A model generated the notes under the pieces. It saw only the letters and a list, made by a program, of their open reading frames with translations. It did not search any database and was not told the origin of the DNA. A DNA stretch of 64,000 nucleotides, from contig JBAWUJ010000119.1 of NCBI GenBank assembly GCA_037176705.1, positions 62,001-126,000 on the forward strand. Direction: 5' to 3'. Below are positions 23,533-39,220 of the stretch, piece after piece (positions within the stretch are counted from its first letter, which is position 1; each line of letters begins with the position of its first letter). A program made the position numbers and the translations under genes. Source of the DNA: Molossus alvarezi (lineage: Eukaryota; Chordata; Mammalia; Chiroptera; Molossidae).

Positions 23533-25493
23533 AGCTGAAACATTGGTTGTCTACATGCAAGGAGTAAATCCATGAATTGGAAGACACTGACAATACCATG
23601 GGTTTTTCACATTGAACATCTCTGTGAATTAGAACAAGACGAGTGTTCTAGAACAAATGCACTTGTGCAGTGGACCTGGGTATCCATTTCAATTACTTAC
23701 ACACTAATTATGCCCGGTGTGCAGGGCATACTTTACATTGCAGTGTGAAACAGTGTTGTAAGTAAATGCAGGTGTCTGCCTCCTTTCCTAGGTGACCAGA
23801 AAAGTCAACCTGTACTAGTTGATGAGGCAGCTTTTCAACATACTACGTTTTAGCCTTGGATATGTGTTGTTGGCCTGGAAGTGTCTAGGAGTCATCTTGA
23901 TATCCAATAAATGCTGGGCTGCAGAAATCAATCACATTGGTTAGGGCAATGTTCAGGTCATGGAAATCTATACCCTATTCAGTTCTACAAACATTCTTTA
24001 CAGTTGTTACCGAATGAATCAGTGTCATTCTTGGATCCATCATACATTTCACTGTTTGAACCGATTTCCTCACAAAACATAAGGAGTAGATGCCTCTTTT
24101 CTCCTGAGAATTCACAGTCAACGCTTTCCATCATTGTGAAATGCTGGAATTGTACCTTGTTCATGAATGGAATCTCCTGAACCTATCTTTATATTTCCCT
24201 GTGACTAATTCAGCCAATTTTTTGATAACTGTCAAGTAATCCATCCTCTTATTCAAGCCATTTTAACAAAAAAGTGATCAATTTAAAAGAGGGAGTGTCA
24301 GTCTTTGAACAATGGTCATGGATTCACTTGTTTCAAGACTATTTCCTTGAAGAACCTAAGGGAACACACTGGCATAGTCAAAAGTGGTCATGACTGGTGT
24401 TCTTCTGTGCAGAATAATATAATAACACTCAGTTCAAGAGCAGAATGGAAACCTTAATACGGTTGCAGTGTCAAATTGACTGTTTGGTGGCTCTCTCTTG
24501 TAAGAACTGTGTTCCAATAGACAACCTGCTTCAAATAATATCCAAATATTGAGAAAAAGACTCTAGGGCTATACCCAGTTCACACGTCATTGAACCACCA
24601 CTGTTGTACTGTTTTTCACATTACGTGTTCTCAGTACAGGTGGGGAAAGTATTGATTTAAGGTAATGTGGCAACCTAACTTTTGATAGGTCGTTAGACAT
24701 ACTTTTCCCTCTAGTTTGTTTGTAGGACGGTGTAACCAAACCCAACCTATTCCAAATGAACTGTGTTAGTACTCTTCCCTTCAGTTGCACGAAAGCCACT
24801 TCCAGGAAGCCTAGAGCGTGAGGCTTCTCAAAGCACATGTTGTTTTGGTTAAGTGTTTAAGAAATGTCCATTTGTAAAGGTGTAATCACACTTAAACTTA
24901 GCAGTGGAAGTGTCTTTCTCTTGTTCCAGACAAAGAGACCCAAGACTTGCGTGTGCAGTCTTGGATATACTGAATTATGGGCAAAACTCTGTGAGAGCCA
25001 GGGGCCACATTCACTCAGTGGCATGTTTTTCCTTGGGAAGTTAAGTACCTTTGCAGGGAAAGTGTGAACAAACATGTTCTAGTCCCACAACTGTTGGAAT
25101 GATTGAATATTTCCATTTGGGTTAAGTTAATGCACAGATCTTGAGTAACATGAACATTTTAATGTACACTCTCCACGTTTTGTGGAGAGATCCAGTCATA
25201 TCATGGAAACAACAACTAGGAAAGAGCACCCTTATGTGTAGAATCAAAAGTCATCCCTTTTTGTGCTCTGTGTGGTTCATGGTTTCAAAGATTGGATCGA
25301 ATTGAAGCCCATTTTTGAAGGCGATACTTGGGAAAAGTTTGGTTTCTGCTGTAGCAGTTGGTTTCGCATGATTCTGACTCAGAACAGAGAACCAACATAT
25401 GGTCCAGACTGAATCAATGGAAAGATGGATAACTACTGGCGTTACACATGTGCATTCTTGAAGCAGTGAAACTGAACACATCTAAAGTGATGT
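23533..25493 (+). repeat. Satellite unit 13 (215G)
   Basis: State G-T-A-G-C. G at 23747. First of an identical neighbouring pair with unit 14. Confidence 0.97.
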
Positions 25494-27454
25494 AGCTGAA
25501 ACATTGGTTGTCTACATGCAAGGAGTAAATCCATGAATTGGAAGACACTGACAATACCATGGGTTTTTCACATTGAACATCTCTGTGAATTAGAACAAGA
25601 CGAGTGTTCTAGAACAAATGCACTTGTGCAGTGGACCTGGGTATCCATTTCAATTACTTACACACTAATTATGCCCGGTGTGCAGGGCATACTTTACATT
25701 GCAGTGTGAAACAGTGTTGTAAGTAAATGCAGGTGTCTGCCTCCTTTCCTAGGTGACCAGAAAAGTCAACCTGTACTAGTTGATGAGGCAGCTTTTCAAC
25801 ATACTACGTTTTAGCCTTGGATATGTGTTGTTGGCCTGGAAGTGTCTAGGAGTCATCTTGATATCCAATAAATGCTGGGCTGCAGAAATCAATCACATTG
25901 GTTAGGGCAATGTTCAGGTCATGGAAATCTATACCCTATTCAGTTCTACAAACATTCTTTACAGTTGTTACCGAATGAATCAGTGTCATTCTTGGATCCA
26001 TCATACATTTCACTGTTTGAACCGATTTCCTCACAAAACATAAGGAGTAGATGCCTCTTTTCTCCTGAGAATTCACAGTCAACGCTTTCCATCATTGTGA
26101 AATGCTGGAATTGTACCTTGTTCATGAATGGAATCTCCTGAACCTATCTTTATATTTCCCTGTGACTAATTCAGCCAATTTTTTGATAACTGTCAAGTAA
26201 TCCATCCTCTTATTCAAGCCATTTTAACAAAAAAGTGATCAATTTAAAAGAGGGAGTGTCAGTCTTTGAACAATGGTCATGGATTCACTTGTTTCAAGAC
26301 TATTTCCTTGAAGAACCTAAGGGAACACACTGGCATAGTCAAAAGTGGTCATGACTGGTGTTCTTCTGTGCAGAATAATATAATAACACTCAGTTCAAGA
26401 GCAGAATGGAAACCTTAATACGGTTGCAGTGTCAAATTGACTGTTTGGTGGCTCTCTCTTGTAAGAACTGTGTTCCAATAGACAACCTGCTTCAAATAAT
26501 ATCCAAATATTGAGAAAAAGACTCTAGGGCTATACCCAGTTCACACGTCATTGAACCACCACTGTTGTACTGTTTTTCACATTACGTGTTCTCAGTACAG
26601 GTGGGGAAAGTATTGATTTAAGGTAATGTGGCAACCTAACTTTTGATAGGTCGTTAGACATACTTTTCCCTCTAGTTTGTTTGTAGGACGGTGTAACCAA
26701 ACCCAACCTATTCCAAATGAACTGTGTTAGTACTCTTCCCTTCAGTTGCACGAAAGCCACTTCCAGGAAGCCTAGAGCGTGAGGCTTCTCAAAGCACATG
26801 TTGTTTTGGTTAAGTGTTTAAGAAATGTCCATTTGTAAAGGTGTAATCACACTTAAACTTAGCAGTGGAAGTGTCTTTCTCTTGTTCCAGACAAAGAGAC
26901 CCAAGACTTGCGTGTGCAGTCTTGGATATACTGAATTATGGGCAAAACTCTGTGAGAGCCAGGGGCCACATTCACTCAGTGGCATGTTTTTCCTTGGGAA
27001 GTTAAGTACCTTTGCAGGGAAAGTGTGAACAAACATGTTCTAGTCCCACAACTGTTGGAATGATTGAATATTTCCATTTGGGTTAAGTTAATGCACAGAT
27101 CTTGAGTAACATGAACATTTTAATGTACACTCTCCACGTTTTGTGGAGAGATCCAGTCATATCATGGAAACAACAACTAGGAAAGAGCACCCTTATGTGT
27201 AGAATCAAAAGTCATCCCTTTTTGTGCTCTGTGTGGTTCATGGTTTCAAAGATTGGATCGAATTGAAGCCCATTTTTGAAGGCGATACTTGGGAAAAGTT
27301 TGGTTTCTGCTGTAGCAGTTGGTTTCGCATGATTCTGACTCAGAACAGAGAACCAACATATGGTCCAGACTGAATCAATGGAAAGATGGATAACTACTGG
27401 CGTTACACATGTGCATTCTTGAAGCAGTGAAACTGAACACATCTAAAGTGATGT
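25494..27454 (+). repeat. Satellite unit 14 (215G)
   Basis: State G-T-A-G-C. G at 25708. Second of the pair 13/14. Confidence 0.97.
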
Positions 27455-29415
27455 AGCTGAAACATTGGTTGTCTACATGCAAGGAGTAAATCCATGAATT
27501 GGAAGACACTGACAATACCATGGGTTTTTCACATTGAACATCTCTGTGAATTAGAACAAGACGAGTGTTCTAGAACAAATGCACTTGTGCAGTGGACCTG
27601 GGTATCCATTTCAATTACTTACACACTAATTATGCCCGGTGTGCAGGGCATACTTTACATTGCAGTGTTAAACAGTGTTGTAAGTAAATGCAGGTGTCTG
27701 CCTCCTTTCCTAGGTGACCAGAAAAGTCAACCTGTACTAGTTGATGAGGCAGCTTTTCAACATACTACGTTTTAGCCTTGGATATGTGTTGTTGGCCTGG
27801 AAGTGTCTAGGAGTCATCTTGATATCCAATAAATGCTGGGCTGCAGAAATCAATCACATTGGTTAGGGCAATGTTCAGGTCATGGAAATCTATACCCTAT
27901 TCAGTTCTACAAACATTCTTTACAGTTGTTACCGAATGAATCAGTGTCATTCTTGGATCCATCATACATTTCACTGTTTGAACCGATTTCCTCACAAAAC
28001 ATAAGGAGTAGATGCCTCTTTTCTCCTGAGAATTCACAGTCAACGCTTTCCATCATTGTGAAATGCTGGAATTGTACCTTGTTCATGAATGGAATCTCCT
28101 GAACCTATCTTTATATTTCCCTGTGACTAATTCAGCCAATTTTTTGATAACTGTCAAGTAATCCATCCTCTTATTCAAGCCATTTTAACAAAAAAGTGAT
28201 CAATTTAAAAGAGGGAGTGTCAGTCTTTGAACAATGGTCATGGATTCACTTGTTTCAAGACTATTTCCTTGAAGAACCTAAGGGAACACACTGGCATAGT
28301 CAAAAGTGGTCATGACTGGTGTTCTTCTGTGCAGAATAATATAATAACACTCAGTTCAAGAGCAGAATGGAAACCTTAATACGGTTGCAGTGTCAAATTG
28401 ACTGTTTGGTGGCTCTCTCTTGTAAGAACTGTGTTCCAATAGACAACCTGCTTCAAATAATATCCAAATATTGAGAAAAAGACTCTAGGGCTATACCCAG
28501 TTCACACGTCATTGAACCACCACTGTTGTACTGTTTTTCACATTACGTGTTCTCAGTACAGGTGGGGAAAGTATTGATTTAAGGTAATGTGGCAACCTAA
28601 CTTTTGATAGGTCGTTAGACATACTTTTCCCTCTAGTTTGTTTGTAGGACGGTGTAACCAAACCCAACCTATTCCAAATGAACTGTGTTAGTACTCTTCC
28701 CTTCAGTTGCACGAAAGCCACTTCCAGGAAGCCTAGAGCGTGAGGCTTCTCAAAGCACATGTTGTTTTGGTTAAGTGTTTAAGAAATGTCCATTTGTAAA
28801 GGTGTAATCACACTTAAACTTAGCAGTGGAAGTGTCTTTCTCTTGTTCCAGACAAAGAGACCCAAGACTTGCGTGTGCAGTCTTGGATATACTGAATTAT
28901 GGGCAAAACTCTGTGAGAGCCAGGGGCCACATTCACTCAGTGGCATGTTTTTCCTTGGGAAGTTAAGTACCTTTGCAGGGAAAGTGTGAACAAACATGTT
29001 CTAGTCCCACAACTGTTGGAATGATTGAATATTTCCATTTGGGTTAAGTTAATGCACAGATCTTGAGTAACATGAACATTTTAATGTACACTCTCCACGT
29101 TTTGTGGAGAGATCCAGTCATATCATGGAAACAACAACTAGGAAAGAGCACCCTTATGTGTAGAATCAAAAGTCATCCCTTTTTGTGCTCTGTGTGGTTC
29201 ATGGTTTCAAAGATTGGATCGAATTGAAGCCCATTTTTGAAGGCGATACTTGGGAAAAGTTTGGTTTCTGCTGTAGCAGTTGGTTTCGCATGATTCTGAC
29301 TCAGAACAGAGAACCAACATATGGTCCAGACTGAATCAATGGAAAGATGGATAACTACTGGCGTTACACATGTGCATTCTTGAAGCAGTGAAACTGAACA
29401 CATCTAAAGTGATGT
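27455..29415 (+). repeat. Satellite unit 15 (majority type)
   Basis: State T-T-A-G-C. First of four consecutive majority units (15-18). Confidence 0.97.
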
Positions 29416-31376
29416 AGCTGAAACATTGGTTGTCTACATGCAAGGAGTAAATCCATGAATTGGAAGACACTGACAATACCATGGGTTTTTCACATTGAAC
29501 ATCTCTGTGAATTAGAACAAGACGAGTGTTCTAGAACAAATGCACTTGTGCAGTGGACCTGGGTATCCATTTCAATTACTTACACACTAATTATGCCCGG
29601 TGTGCAGGGCATACTTTACATTGCAGTGTTAAACAGTGTTGTAAGTAAATGCAGGTGTCTGCCTCCTTTCCTAGGTGACCAGAAAAGTCAACCTGTACTA
29701 GTTGATGAGGCAGCTTTTCAACATACTACGTTTTAGCCTTGGATATGTGTTGTTGGCCTGGAAGTGTCTAGGAGTCATCTTGATATCCAATAAATGCTGG
29801 GCTGCAGAAATCAATCACATTGGTTAGGGCAATGTTCAGGTCATGGAAATCTATACCCTATTCAGTTCTACAAACATTCTTTACAGTTGTTACCGAATGA
29901 ATCAGTGTCATTCTTGGATCCATCATACATTTCACTGTTTGAACCGATTTCCTCACAAAACATAAGGAGTAGATGCCTCTTTTCTCCTGAGAATTCACAG
30001 TCAACGCTTTCCATCATTGTGAAATGCTGGAATTGTACCTTGTTCATGAATGGAATCTCCTGAACCTATCTTTATATTTCCCTGTGACTAATTCAGCCAA
30101 TTTTTTGATAACTGTCAAGTAATCCATCCTCTTATTCAAGCCATTTTAACAAAAAAGTGATCAATTTAAAAGAGGGAGTGTCAGTCTTTGAACAATGGTC
30201 ATGGATTCACTTGTTTCAAGACTATTTCCTTGAAGAACCTAAGGGAACACACTGGCATAGTCAAAAGTGGTCATGACTGGTGTTCTTCTGTGCAGAATAA
30301 TATAATAACACTCAGTTCAAGAGCAGAATGGAAACCTTAATACGGTTGCAGTGTCAAATTGACTGTTTGGTGGCTCTCTCTTGTAAGAACTGTGTTCCAA
30401 TAGACAACCTGCTTCAAATAATATCCAAATATTGAGAAAAAGACTCTAGGGCTATACCCAGTTCACACGTCATTGAACCACCACTGTTGTACTGTTTTTC
30501 ACATTACGTGTTCTCAGTACAGGTGGGGAAAGTATTGATTTAAGGTAATGTGGCAACCTAACTTTTGATAGGTCGTTAGACATACTTTTCCCTCTAGTTT
30601 GTTTGTAGGACGGTGTAACCAAACCCAACCTATTCCAAATGAACTGTGTTAGTACTCTTCCCTTCAGTTGCACGAAAGCCACTTCCAGGAAGCCTAGAGC
30701 GTGAGGCTTCTCAAAGCACATGTTGTTTTGGTTAAGTGTTTAAGAAATGTCCATTTGTAAAGGTGTAATCACACTTAAACTTAGCAGTGGAAGTGTCTTT
30801 CTCTTGTTCCAGACAAAGAGACCCAAGACTTGCGTGTGCAGTCTTGGATATACTGAATTATGGGCAAAACTCTGTGAGAGCCAGGGGCCACATTCACTCA
30901 GTGGCATGTTTTTCCTTGGGAAGTTAAGTACCTTTGCAGGGAAAGTGTGAACAAACATGTTCTAGTCCCACAACTGTTGGAATGATTGAATATTTCCATT
31001 TGGGTTAAGTTAATGCACAGATCTTGAGTAACATGAACATTTTAATGTACACTCTCCACGTTTTGTGGAGAGATCCAGTCATATCATGGAAACAACAACT
31101 AGGAAAGAGCACCCTTATGTGTAGAATCAAAAGTCATCCCTTTTTGTGCTCTGTGTGGTTCATGGTTTCAAAGATTGGATCGAATTGAAGCCCATTTTTG
31201 AAGGCGATACTTGGGAAAAGTTTGGTTTCTGCTGTAGCAGTTGGTTTCGCATGATTCTGACTCAGAACAGAGAACCAACATATGGTCCAGACTGAATCAA
31301 TGGAAAGATGGATAACTACTGGCGTTACACATGTGCATTCTTGAAGCAGTGAAACTGAACACATCTAAAGTGATGT
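29416..31376 (+). repeat. Satellite unit 16 (majority type)
   Basis: State T-T-A-G-C. Confidence 0.97.
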
Positions 31377-33337
31377 AGCTGAAACATTGGTTGTCTACAT
31401 GCAAGGAGTAAATCCATGAATTGGAAGACACTGACAATACCATGGGTTTTTCACATTGAACATCTCTGTGAATTAGAACAAGACGAGTGTTCTAGAACAA
31501 ATGCACTTGTGCAGTGGACCTGGGTATCCATTTCAATTACTTACACACTAATTATGCCCGGTGTGCAGGGCATACTTTACATTGCAGTGTTAAACAGTGT
31601 TGTAAGTAAATGCAGGTGTCTGCCTCCTTTCCTAGGTGACCAGAAAAGTCAACCTGTACTAGTTGATGAGGCAGCTTTTCAACATACTACGTTTTAGCCT
31701 TGGATATGTGTTGTTGGCCTGGAAGTGTCTAGGAGTCATCTTGATATCCAATAAATGCTGGGCTGCAGAAATCAATCACATTGGTTAGGGCAATGTTCAG
31801 GTCATGGAAATCTATACCCTATTCAGTTCTACAAACATTCTTTACAGTTGTTACCGAATGAATCAGTGTCATTCTTGGATCCATCATACATTTCACTGTT
31901 TGAACCGATTTCCTCACAAAACATAAGGAGTAGATGCCTCTTTTCTCCTGAGAATTCACAGTCAACGCTTTCCATCATTGTGAAATGCTGGAATTGTACC
32001 TTGTTCATGAATGGAATCTCCTGAACCTATCTTTATATTTCCCTGTGACTAATTCAGCCAATTTTTTGATAACTGTCAAGTAATCCATCCTCTTATTCAA
32101 GCCATTTTAACAAAAAAGTGATCAATTTAAAAGAGGGAGTGTCAGTCTTTGAACAATGGTCATGGATTCACTTGTTTCAAGACTATTTCCTTGAAGAACC
32201 TAAGGGAACACACTGGCATAGTCAAAAGTGGTCATGACTGGTGTTCTTCTGTGCAGAATAATATAATAACACTCAGTTCAAGAGCAGAATGGAAACCTTA
32301 ATACGGTTGCAGTGTCAAATTGACTGTTTGGTGGCTCTCTCTTGTAAGAACTGTGTTCCAATAGACAACCTGCTTCAAATAATATCCAAATATTGAGAAA
32401 AAGACTCTAGGGCTATACCCAGTTCACACGTCATTGAACCACCACTGTTGTACTGTTTTTCACATTACGTGTTCTCAGTACAGGTGGGGAAAGTATTGAT
32501 TTAAGGTAATGTGGCAACCTAACTTTTGATAGGTCGTTAGACATACTTTTCCCTCTAGTTTGTTTGTAGGACGGTGTAACCAAACCCAACCTATTCCAAA
32601 TGAACTGTGTTAGTACTCTTCCCTTCAGTTGCACGAAAGCCACTTCCAGGAAGCCTAGAGCGTGAGGCTTCTCAAAGCACATGTTGTTTTGGTTAAGTGT
32701 TTAAGAAATGTCCATTTGTAAAGGTGTAATCACACTTAAACTTAGCAGTGGAAGTGTCTTTCTCTTGTTCCAGACAAAGAGACCCAAGACTTGCGTGTGC
32801 AGTCTTGGATATACTGAATTATGGGCAAAACTCTGTGAGAGCCAGGGGCCACATTCACTCAGTGGCATGTTTTTCCTTGGGAAGTTAAGTACCTTTGCAG
32901 GGAAAGTGTGAACAAACATGTTCTAGTCCCACAACTGTTGGAATGATTGAATATTTCCATTTGGGTTAAGTTAATGCACAGATCTTGAGTAACATGAACA
33001 TTTTAATGTACACTCTCCACGTTTTGTGGAGAGATCCAGTCATATCATGGAAACAACAACTAGGAAAGAGCACCCTTATGTGTAGAATCAAAAGTCATCC
33101 CTTTTTGTGCTCTGTGTGGTTCATGGTTTCAAAGATTGGATCGAATTGAAGCCCATTTTTGAAGGCGATACTTGGGAAAAGTTTGGTTTCTGCTGTAGCA
33201 GTTGGTTTCGCATGATTCTGACTCAGAACAGAGAACCAACATATGGTCCAGACTGAATCAATGGAAAGATGGATAACTACTGGCGTTACACATGTGCATT
33301 CTTGAAGCAGTGAAACTGAACACATCTAAAGTGATGT
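31377..33337 (+). repeat. Satellite unit 17 (majority type)
   Basis: State T-T-A-G-C. Confidence 0.97.
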
Positions 33338-35298
33338 AGCTGAAACATTGGTTGTCTACATGCAAGGAGTAAATCCATGAATTGGAAGACACTGACAATA
33401 CCATGGGTTTTTCACATTGAACATCTCTGTGAATTAGAACAAGACGAGTGTTCTAGAACAAATGCACTTGTGCAGTGGACCTGGGTATCCATTTCAATTA
33501 CTTACACACTAATTATGCCCGGTGTGCAGGGCATACTTTACATTGCAGTGTTAAACAGTGTTGTAAGTAAATGCAGGTGTCTGCCTCCTTTCCTAGGTGA
33601 CCAGAAAAGTCAACCTGTACTAGTTGATGAGGCAGCTTTTCAACATACTACGTTTTAGCCTTGGATATGTGTTGTTGGCCTGGAAGTGTCTAGGAGTCAT
33701 CTTGATATCCAATAAATGCTGGGCTGCAGAAATCAATCACATTGGTTAGGGCAATGTTCAGGTCATGGAAATCTATACCCTATTCAGTTCTACAAACATT
33801 CTTTACAGTTGTTACCGAATGAATCAGTGTCATTCTTGGATCCATCATACATTTCACTGTTTGAACCGATTTCCTCACAAAACATAAGGAGTAGATGCCT
33901 CTTTTCTCCTGAGAATTCACAGTCAACGCTTTCCATCATTGTGAAATGCTGGAATTGTACCTTGTTCATGAATGGAATCTCCTGAACCTATCTTTATATT
34001 TCCCTGTGACTAATTCAGCCAATTTTTTGATAACTGTCAAGTAATCCATCCTCTTATTCAAGCCATTTTAACAAAAAAGTGATCAATTTAAAAGAGGGAG
34101 TGTCAGTCTTTGAACAATGGTCATGGATTCACTTGTTTCAAGACTATTTCCTTGAAGAACCTAAGGGAACACACTGGCATAGTCAAAAGTGGTCATGACT
34201 GGTGTTCTTCTGTGCAGAATAATATAATAACACTCAGTTCAAGAGCAGAATGGAAACCTTAATACGGTTGCAGTGTCAAATTGACTGTTTGGTGGCTCTC
34301 TCTTGTAAGAACTGTGTTCCAATAGACAACCTGCTTCAAATAATATCCAAATATTGAGAAAAAGACTCTAGGGCTATACCCAGTTCACACGTCATTGAAC
34401 CACCACTGTTGTACTGTTTTTCACATTACGTGTTCTCAGTACAGGTGGGGAAAGTATTGATTTAAGGTAATGTGGCAACCTAACTTTTGATAGGTCGTTA
34501 GACATACTTTTCCCTCTAGTTTGTTTGTAGGACGGTGTAACCAAACCCAACCTATTCCAAATGAACTGTGTTAGTACTCTTCCCTTCAGTTGCACGAAAG
34601 CCACTTCCAGGAAGCCTAGAGCGTGAGGCTTCTCAAAGCACATGTTGTTTTGGTTAAGTGTTTAAGAAATGTCCATTTGTAAAGGTGTAATCACACTTAA
34701 ACTTAGCAGTGGAAGTGTCTTTCTCTTGTTCCAGACAAAGAGACCCAAGACTTGCGTGTGCAGTCTTGGATATACTGAATTATGGGCAAAACTCTGTGAG
34801 AGCCAGGGGCCACATTCACTCAGTGGCATGTTTTTCCTTGGGAAGTTAAGTACCTTTGCAGGGAAAGTGTGAACAAACATGTTCTAGTCCCACAACTGTT
34901 GGAATGATTGAATATTTCCATTTGGGTTAAGTTAATGCACAGATCTTGAGTAACATGAACATTTTAATGTACACTCTCCACGTTTTGTGGAGAGATCCAG
35001 TCATATCATGGAAACAACAACTAGGAAAGAGCACCCTTATGTGTAGAATCAAAAGTCATCCCTTTTTGTGCTCTGTGTGGTTCATGGTTTCAAAGATTGG
35101 ATCGAATTGAAGCCCATTTTTGAAGGCGATACTTGGGAAAAGTTTGGTTTCTGCTGTAGCAGTTGGTTTCGCATGATTCTGACTCAGAACAGAGAACCAA
35201 CATATGGTCCAGACTGAATCAATGGAAAGATGGATAACTACTGGCGTTACACATGTGCATTCTTGAAGCAGTGAAACTGAACACATCTAAAGTGATGT
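33338..35298 (+). repeat. Satellite unit 18 (majority type)
   Basis: State T-T-A-G-C. The unit before the second 215G pair. Confidence 0.97.
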
Positions 35299-37259
35299 AG
35301 CTGAAACATTGGTTGTCTACATGCAAGGAGTAAATCCATGAATTGGAAGACACTGACAATACCATGGGTTTTTCACATTGAACATCTCTGTGAATTAGAA
35401 CAAGACGAGTGTTCTAGAACAAATGCACTTGTGCAGTGGACCTGGGTATCCATTTCAATTACTTACACACTAATTATGCCCGGTGTGCAGGGCATACTTT
35501 ACATTGCAGTGTGAAACAGTGTTGTAAGTAAATGCAGGTGTCTGCCTCCTTTCCTAGGTGACCAGAAAAGTCAACCTGTACTAGTTGATGAGGCAGCTTT
35601 TCAACATACTACGTTTTAGCCTTGGATATGTGTTGTTGGCCTGGAAGTGTCTAGGAGTCATCTTGATATCCAATAAATGCTGGGCTGCAGAAATCAATCA
35701 CATTGGTTAGGGCAATGTTCAGGTCATGGAAATCTATACCCTATTCAGTTCTACAAACATTCTTTACAGTTGTTACCGAATGAATCAGTGTCATTCTTGG
35801 ATCCATCATACATTTCACTGTTTGAACCGATTTCCTCACAAAACATAAGGAGTAGATGCCTCTTTTCTCCTGAGAATTCACAGTCAACGCTTTCCATCAT
35901 TGTGAAATGCTGGAATTGTACCTTGTTCATGAATGGAATCTCCTGAACCTATCTTTATATTTCCCTGTGACTAATTCAGCCAATTTTTTGATAACTGTCA
36001 AGTAATCCATCCTCTTATTCAAGCCATTTTAACAAAAAAGTGATCAATTTAAAAGAGGGAGTGTCAGTCTTTGAACAATGGTCATGGATTCACTTGTTTC
36101 AAGACTATTTCCTTGAAGAACCTAAGGGAACACACTGGCATAGTCAAAAGTGGTCATGACTGGTGTTCTTCTGTGCAGAATAATATAATAACACTCAGTT
36201 CAAGAGCAGAATGGAAACCTTAATACGGTTGCAGTGTCAAATTGACTGTTTGGTGGCTCTCTCTTGTAAGAACTGTGTTCCAATAGACAACCTGCTTCAA
36301 ATAATATCCAAATATTGAGAAAAAGACTCTAGGGCTATACCCAGTTCACACGTCATTGAACCACCACTGTTGTACTGTTTTTCACATTACGTGTTCTCAG
36401 TACAGGTGGGGAAAGTATTGATTTAAGGTAATGTGGCAACCTAACTTTTGATAGGTCGTTAGACATACTTTTCCCTCTAGTTTGTTTGTAGGACGGTGTA
36501 ACCAAACCCAACCTATTCCAAATGAACTGTGTTAGTACTCTTCCCTTCAGTTGCACGAAAGCCACTTCCAGGAAGCCTAGAGCGTGAGGCTTCTCAAAGC
36601 ACATGTTGTTTTGGTTAAGTGTTTAAGAAATGTCCATTTGTAAAGGTGTAATCACACTTAAACTTAGCAGTGGAAGTGTCTTTCTCTTGTTCCAGACAAA
36701 GAGACCCAAGACTTGCGTGTGCAGTCTTGGATATACTGAATTATGGGCAAAACTCTGTGAGAGCCAGGGGCCACATTCACTCAGTGGCATGTTTTTCCTT
36801 GGGAAGTTAAGTACCTTTGCAGGGAAAGTGTGAACAAACATGTTCTAGTCCCACAACTGTTGGAATGATTGAATATTTCCATTTGGGTTAAGTTAATGCA
36901 CAGATCTTGAGTAACATGAACATTTTAATGTACACTCTCCACGTTTTGTGGAGAGATCCAGTCATATCATGGAAACAACAACTAGGAAAGAGCACCCTTA
37001 TGTGTAGAATCAAAAGTCATCCCTTTTTGTGCTCTGTGTGGTTCATGGTTTCAAAGATTGGATCGAATTGAAGCCCATTTTTGAAGGCGATACTTGGGAA
37101 AAGTTTGGTTTCTGCTGTAGCAGTTGGTTTCGCATGATTCTGACTCAGAACAGAGAACCAACATATGGTCCAGACTGAATCAATGGAAAGATGGATAACT
37201 ACTGGCGTTACACATGTGCATTCTTGAAGCAGTGAAACTGAACACATCTAAAGTGATGT
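35299..37259 (+). repeat. Satellite unit 19 (215G)
   Basis: State G-T-A-G-C. G at 35513. Lies exactly six units after unit 13 and has the same type. Confidence 0.97.
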
Positions 37260-39220
37260 AGCTGAAACATTGGTTGTCTACATGCAAGGAGTAAATCCAT
37301 GAATTGGAAGACACTGACAATACCATGGGTTTTTCACATTGAACATCTCTGTGAATTAGAACAAGACGAGTGTTCTAGAACAAATGCACTTGTGCAGTGG
37401 ACCTGGGTATCCATTTCAATTACTTACACACTAATTATGCCCGGTGTGCAGGGCATACTTTACATTGCAGTGTGAAACAGTGTTGTAAGTAAATGCAGGT
37501 GTCTGCCTCCTTTCCTAGGTGACCAGAAAAGTCAACCTGTACTAGTTGATGAGGCAGCTTTTCAACATACTACGTTTTAGCCTTGGATATGTGTTGTTGG
37601 CCTGGAAGTGTCTAGGAGTCATCTTGATATCCAATAAATGCTGGGCTGCAGAAATCAATCACATTGGTTAGGGCAATGTTCAGGTCATGGAAATCTATAC
37701 CCTATTCAGTTCTACAAACATTCTTTACAGTTGTTACCGAATGAATCAGTGTCATTCTTGGATCCATCATACATTTCACTGTTTGAACCGATTTCCTCAC
37801 AAAACATAAGGAGTAGATGCCTCTTTTCTCCTGAGAATTCACAGTCAACGCTTTCCATCATTGTGAAATGCTGGAATTGTACCTTGTTCATGAATGGAAT
37901 CTCCTGAACCTATCTTTATATTTCCCTGTGACTAATTCAGCCAATTTTTTGATAACTGTCAAGTAATCCATCCTCTTATTCAAGCCATTTTAACAAAAAA
38001 GTGATCAATTTAAAAGAGGGAGTGTCAGTCTTTGAACAATGGTCATGGATTCACTTGTTTCAAGACTATTTCCTTGAAGAACCTAAGGGAACACACTGGC
38101 ATAGTCAAAAGTGGTCATGACTGGTGTTCTTCTGTGCAGAATAATATAATAACACTCAGTTCAAGAGCAGAATGGAAACCTTAATACGGTTGCAGTGTCA
38201 AATTGACTGTTTGGTGGCTCTCTCTTGTAAGAACTGTGTTCCAATAGACAACCTGCTTCAAATAATATCCAAATATTGAGAAAAAGACTCTAGGGCTATA
38301 CCCAGTTCACACGTCATTGAACCACCACTGTTGTACTGTTTTTCACATTACGTGTTCTCAGTACAGGTGGGGAAAGTATTGATTTAAGGTAATGTGGCAA
38401 CCTAACTTTTGATAGGTCGTTAGACATACTTTTCCCTCTAGTTTGTTTGTAGGACGGTGTAACCAAACCCAACCTATTCCAAATGAACTGTGTTAGTACT
38501 CTTCCCTTCAGTTGCACGAAAGCCACTTCCAGGAAGCCTAGAGCGTGAGGCTTCTCAAAGCACATGTTGTTTTGGTTAAGTGTTTAAGAAATGTCCATTT
38601 GTAAAGGTGTAATCACACTTAAACTTAGCAGTGGAAGTGTCTTTCTCTTGTTCCAGACAAAGAGACCCAAGACTTGCGTGTGCAGTCTTGGATATACTGA
38701 ATTATGGGCAAAACTCTGTGAGAGCCAGGGGCCACATTCACTCAGTGGCATGTTTTTCCTTGGGAAGTTAAGTACCTTTGCAGGGAAAGTGTGAACAAAC
38801 ATGTTCTAGTCCCACAACTGTTGGAATGATTGAATATTTCCATTTGGGTTAAGTTAATGCACAGATCTTGAGTAACATGAACATTTTAATGTACACTCTC
38901 CACGTTTTGTGGAGAGATCCAGTCATATCATGGAAACAACAACTAGGAAAGAGCACCCTTATGTGTAGAATCAAAAGTCATCCCTTTTTGTGCTCTGTGT
39001 GGTTCATGGTTTCAAAGATTGGATCGAATTGAAGCCCATTTTTGAAGGCGATACTTGGGAAAAGTTTGGTTTCTGCTGTAGCAGTTGGTTTCGCATGATT
39101 CTGACTCAGAACAGAGAACCAACATATGGTCCAGACTGAATCAATGGAAAGATGGATAACTACTGGCGTTACACATGTGCATTCTTGAAGCAGTGAAACT
39201 GAACACATCTAAAGTGATGT
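37260..39220 (+). repeat. Satellite unit 20 (215G)
   Basis: State G-T-A-G-C. G at 37474. Last occurrence of the 215G allele in the window. Confidence 0.97.
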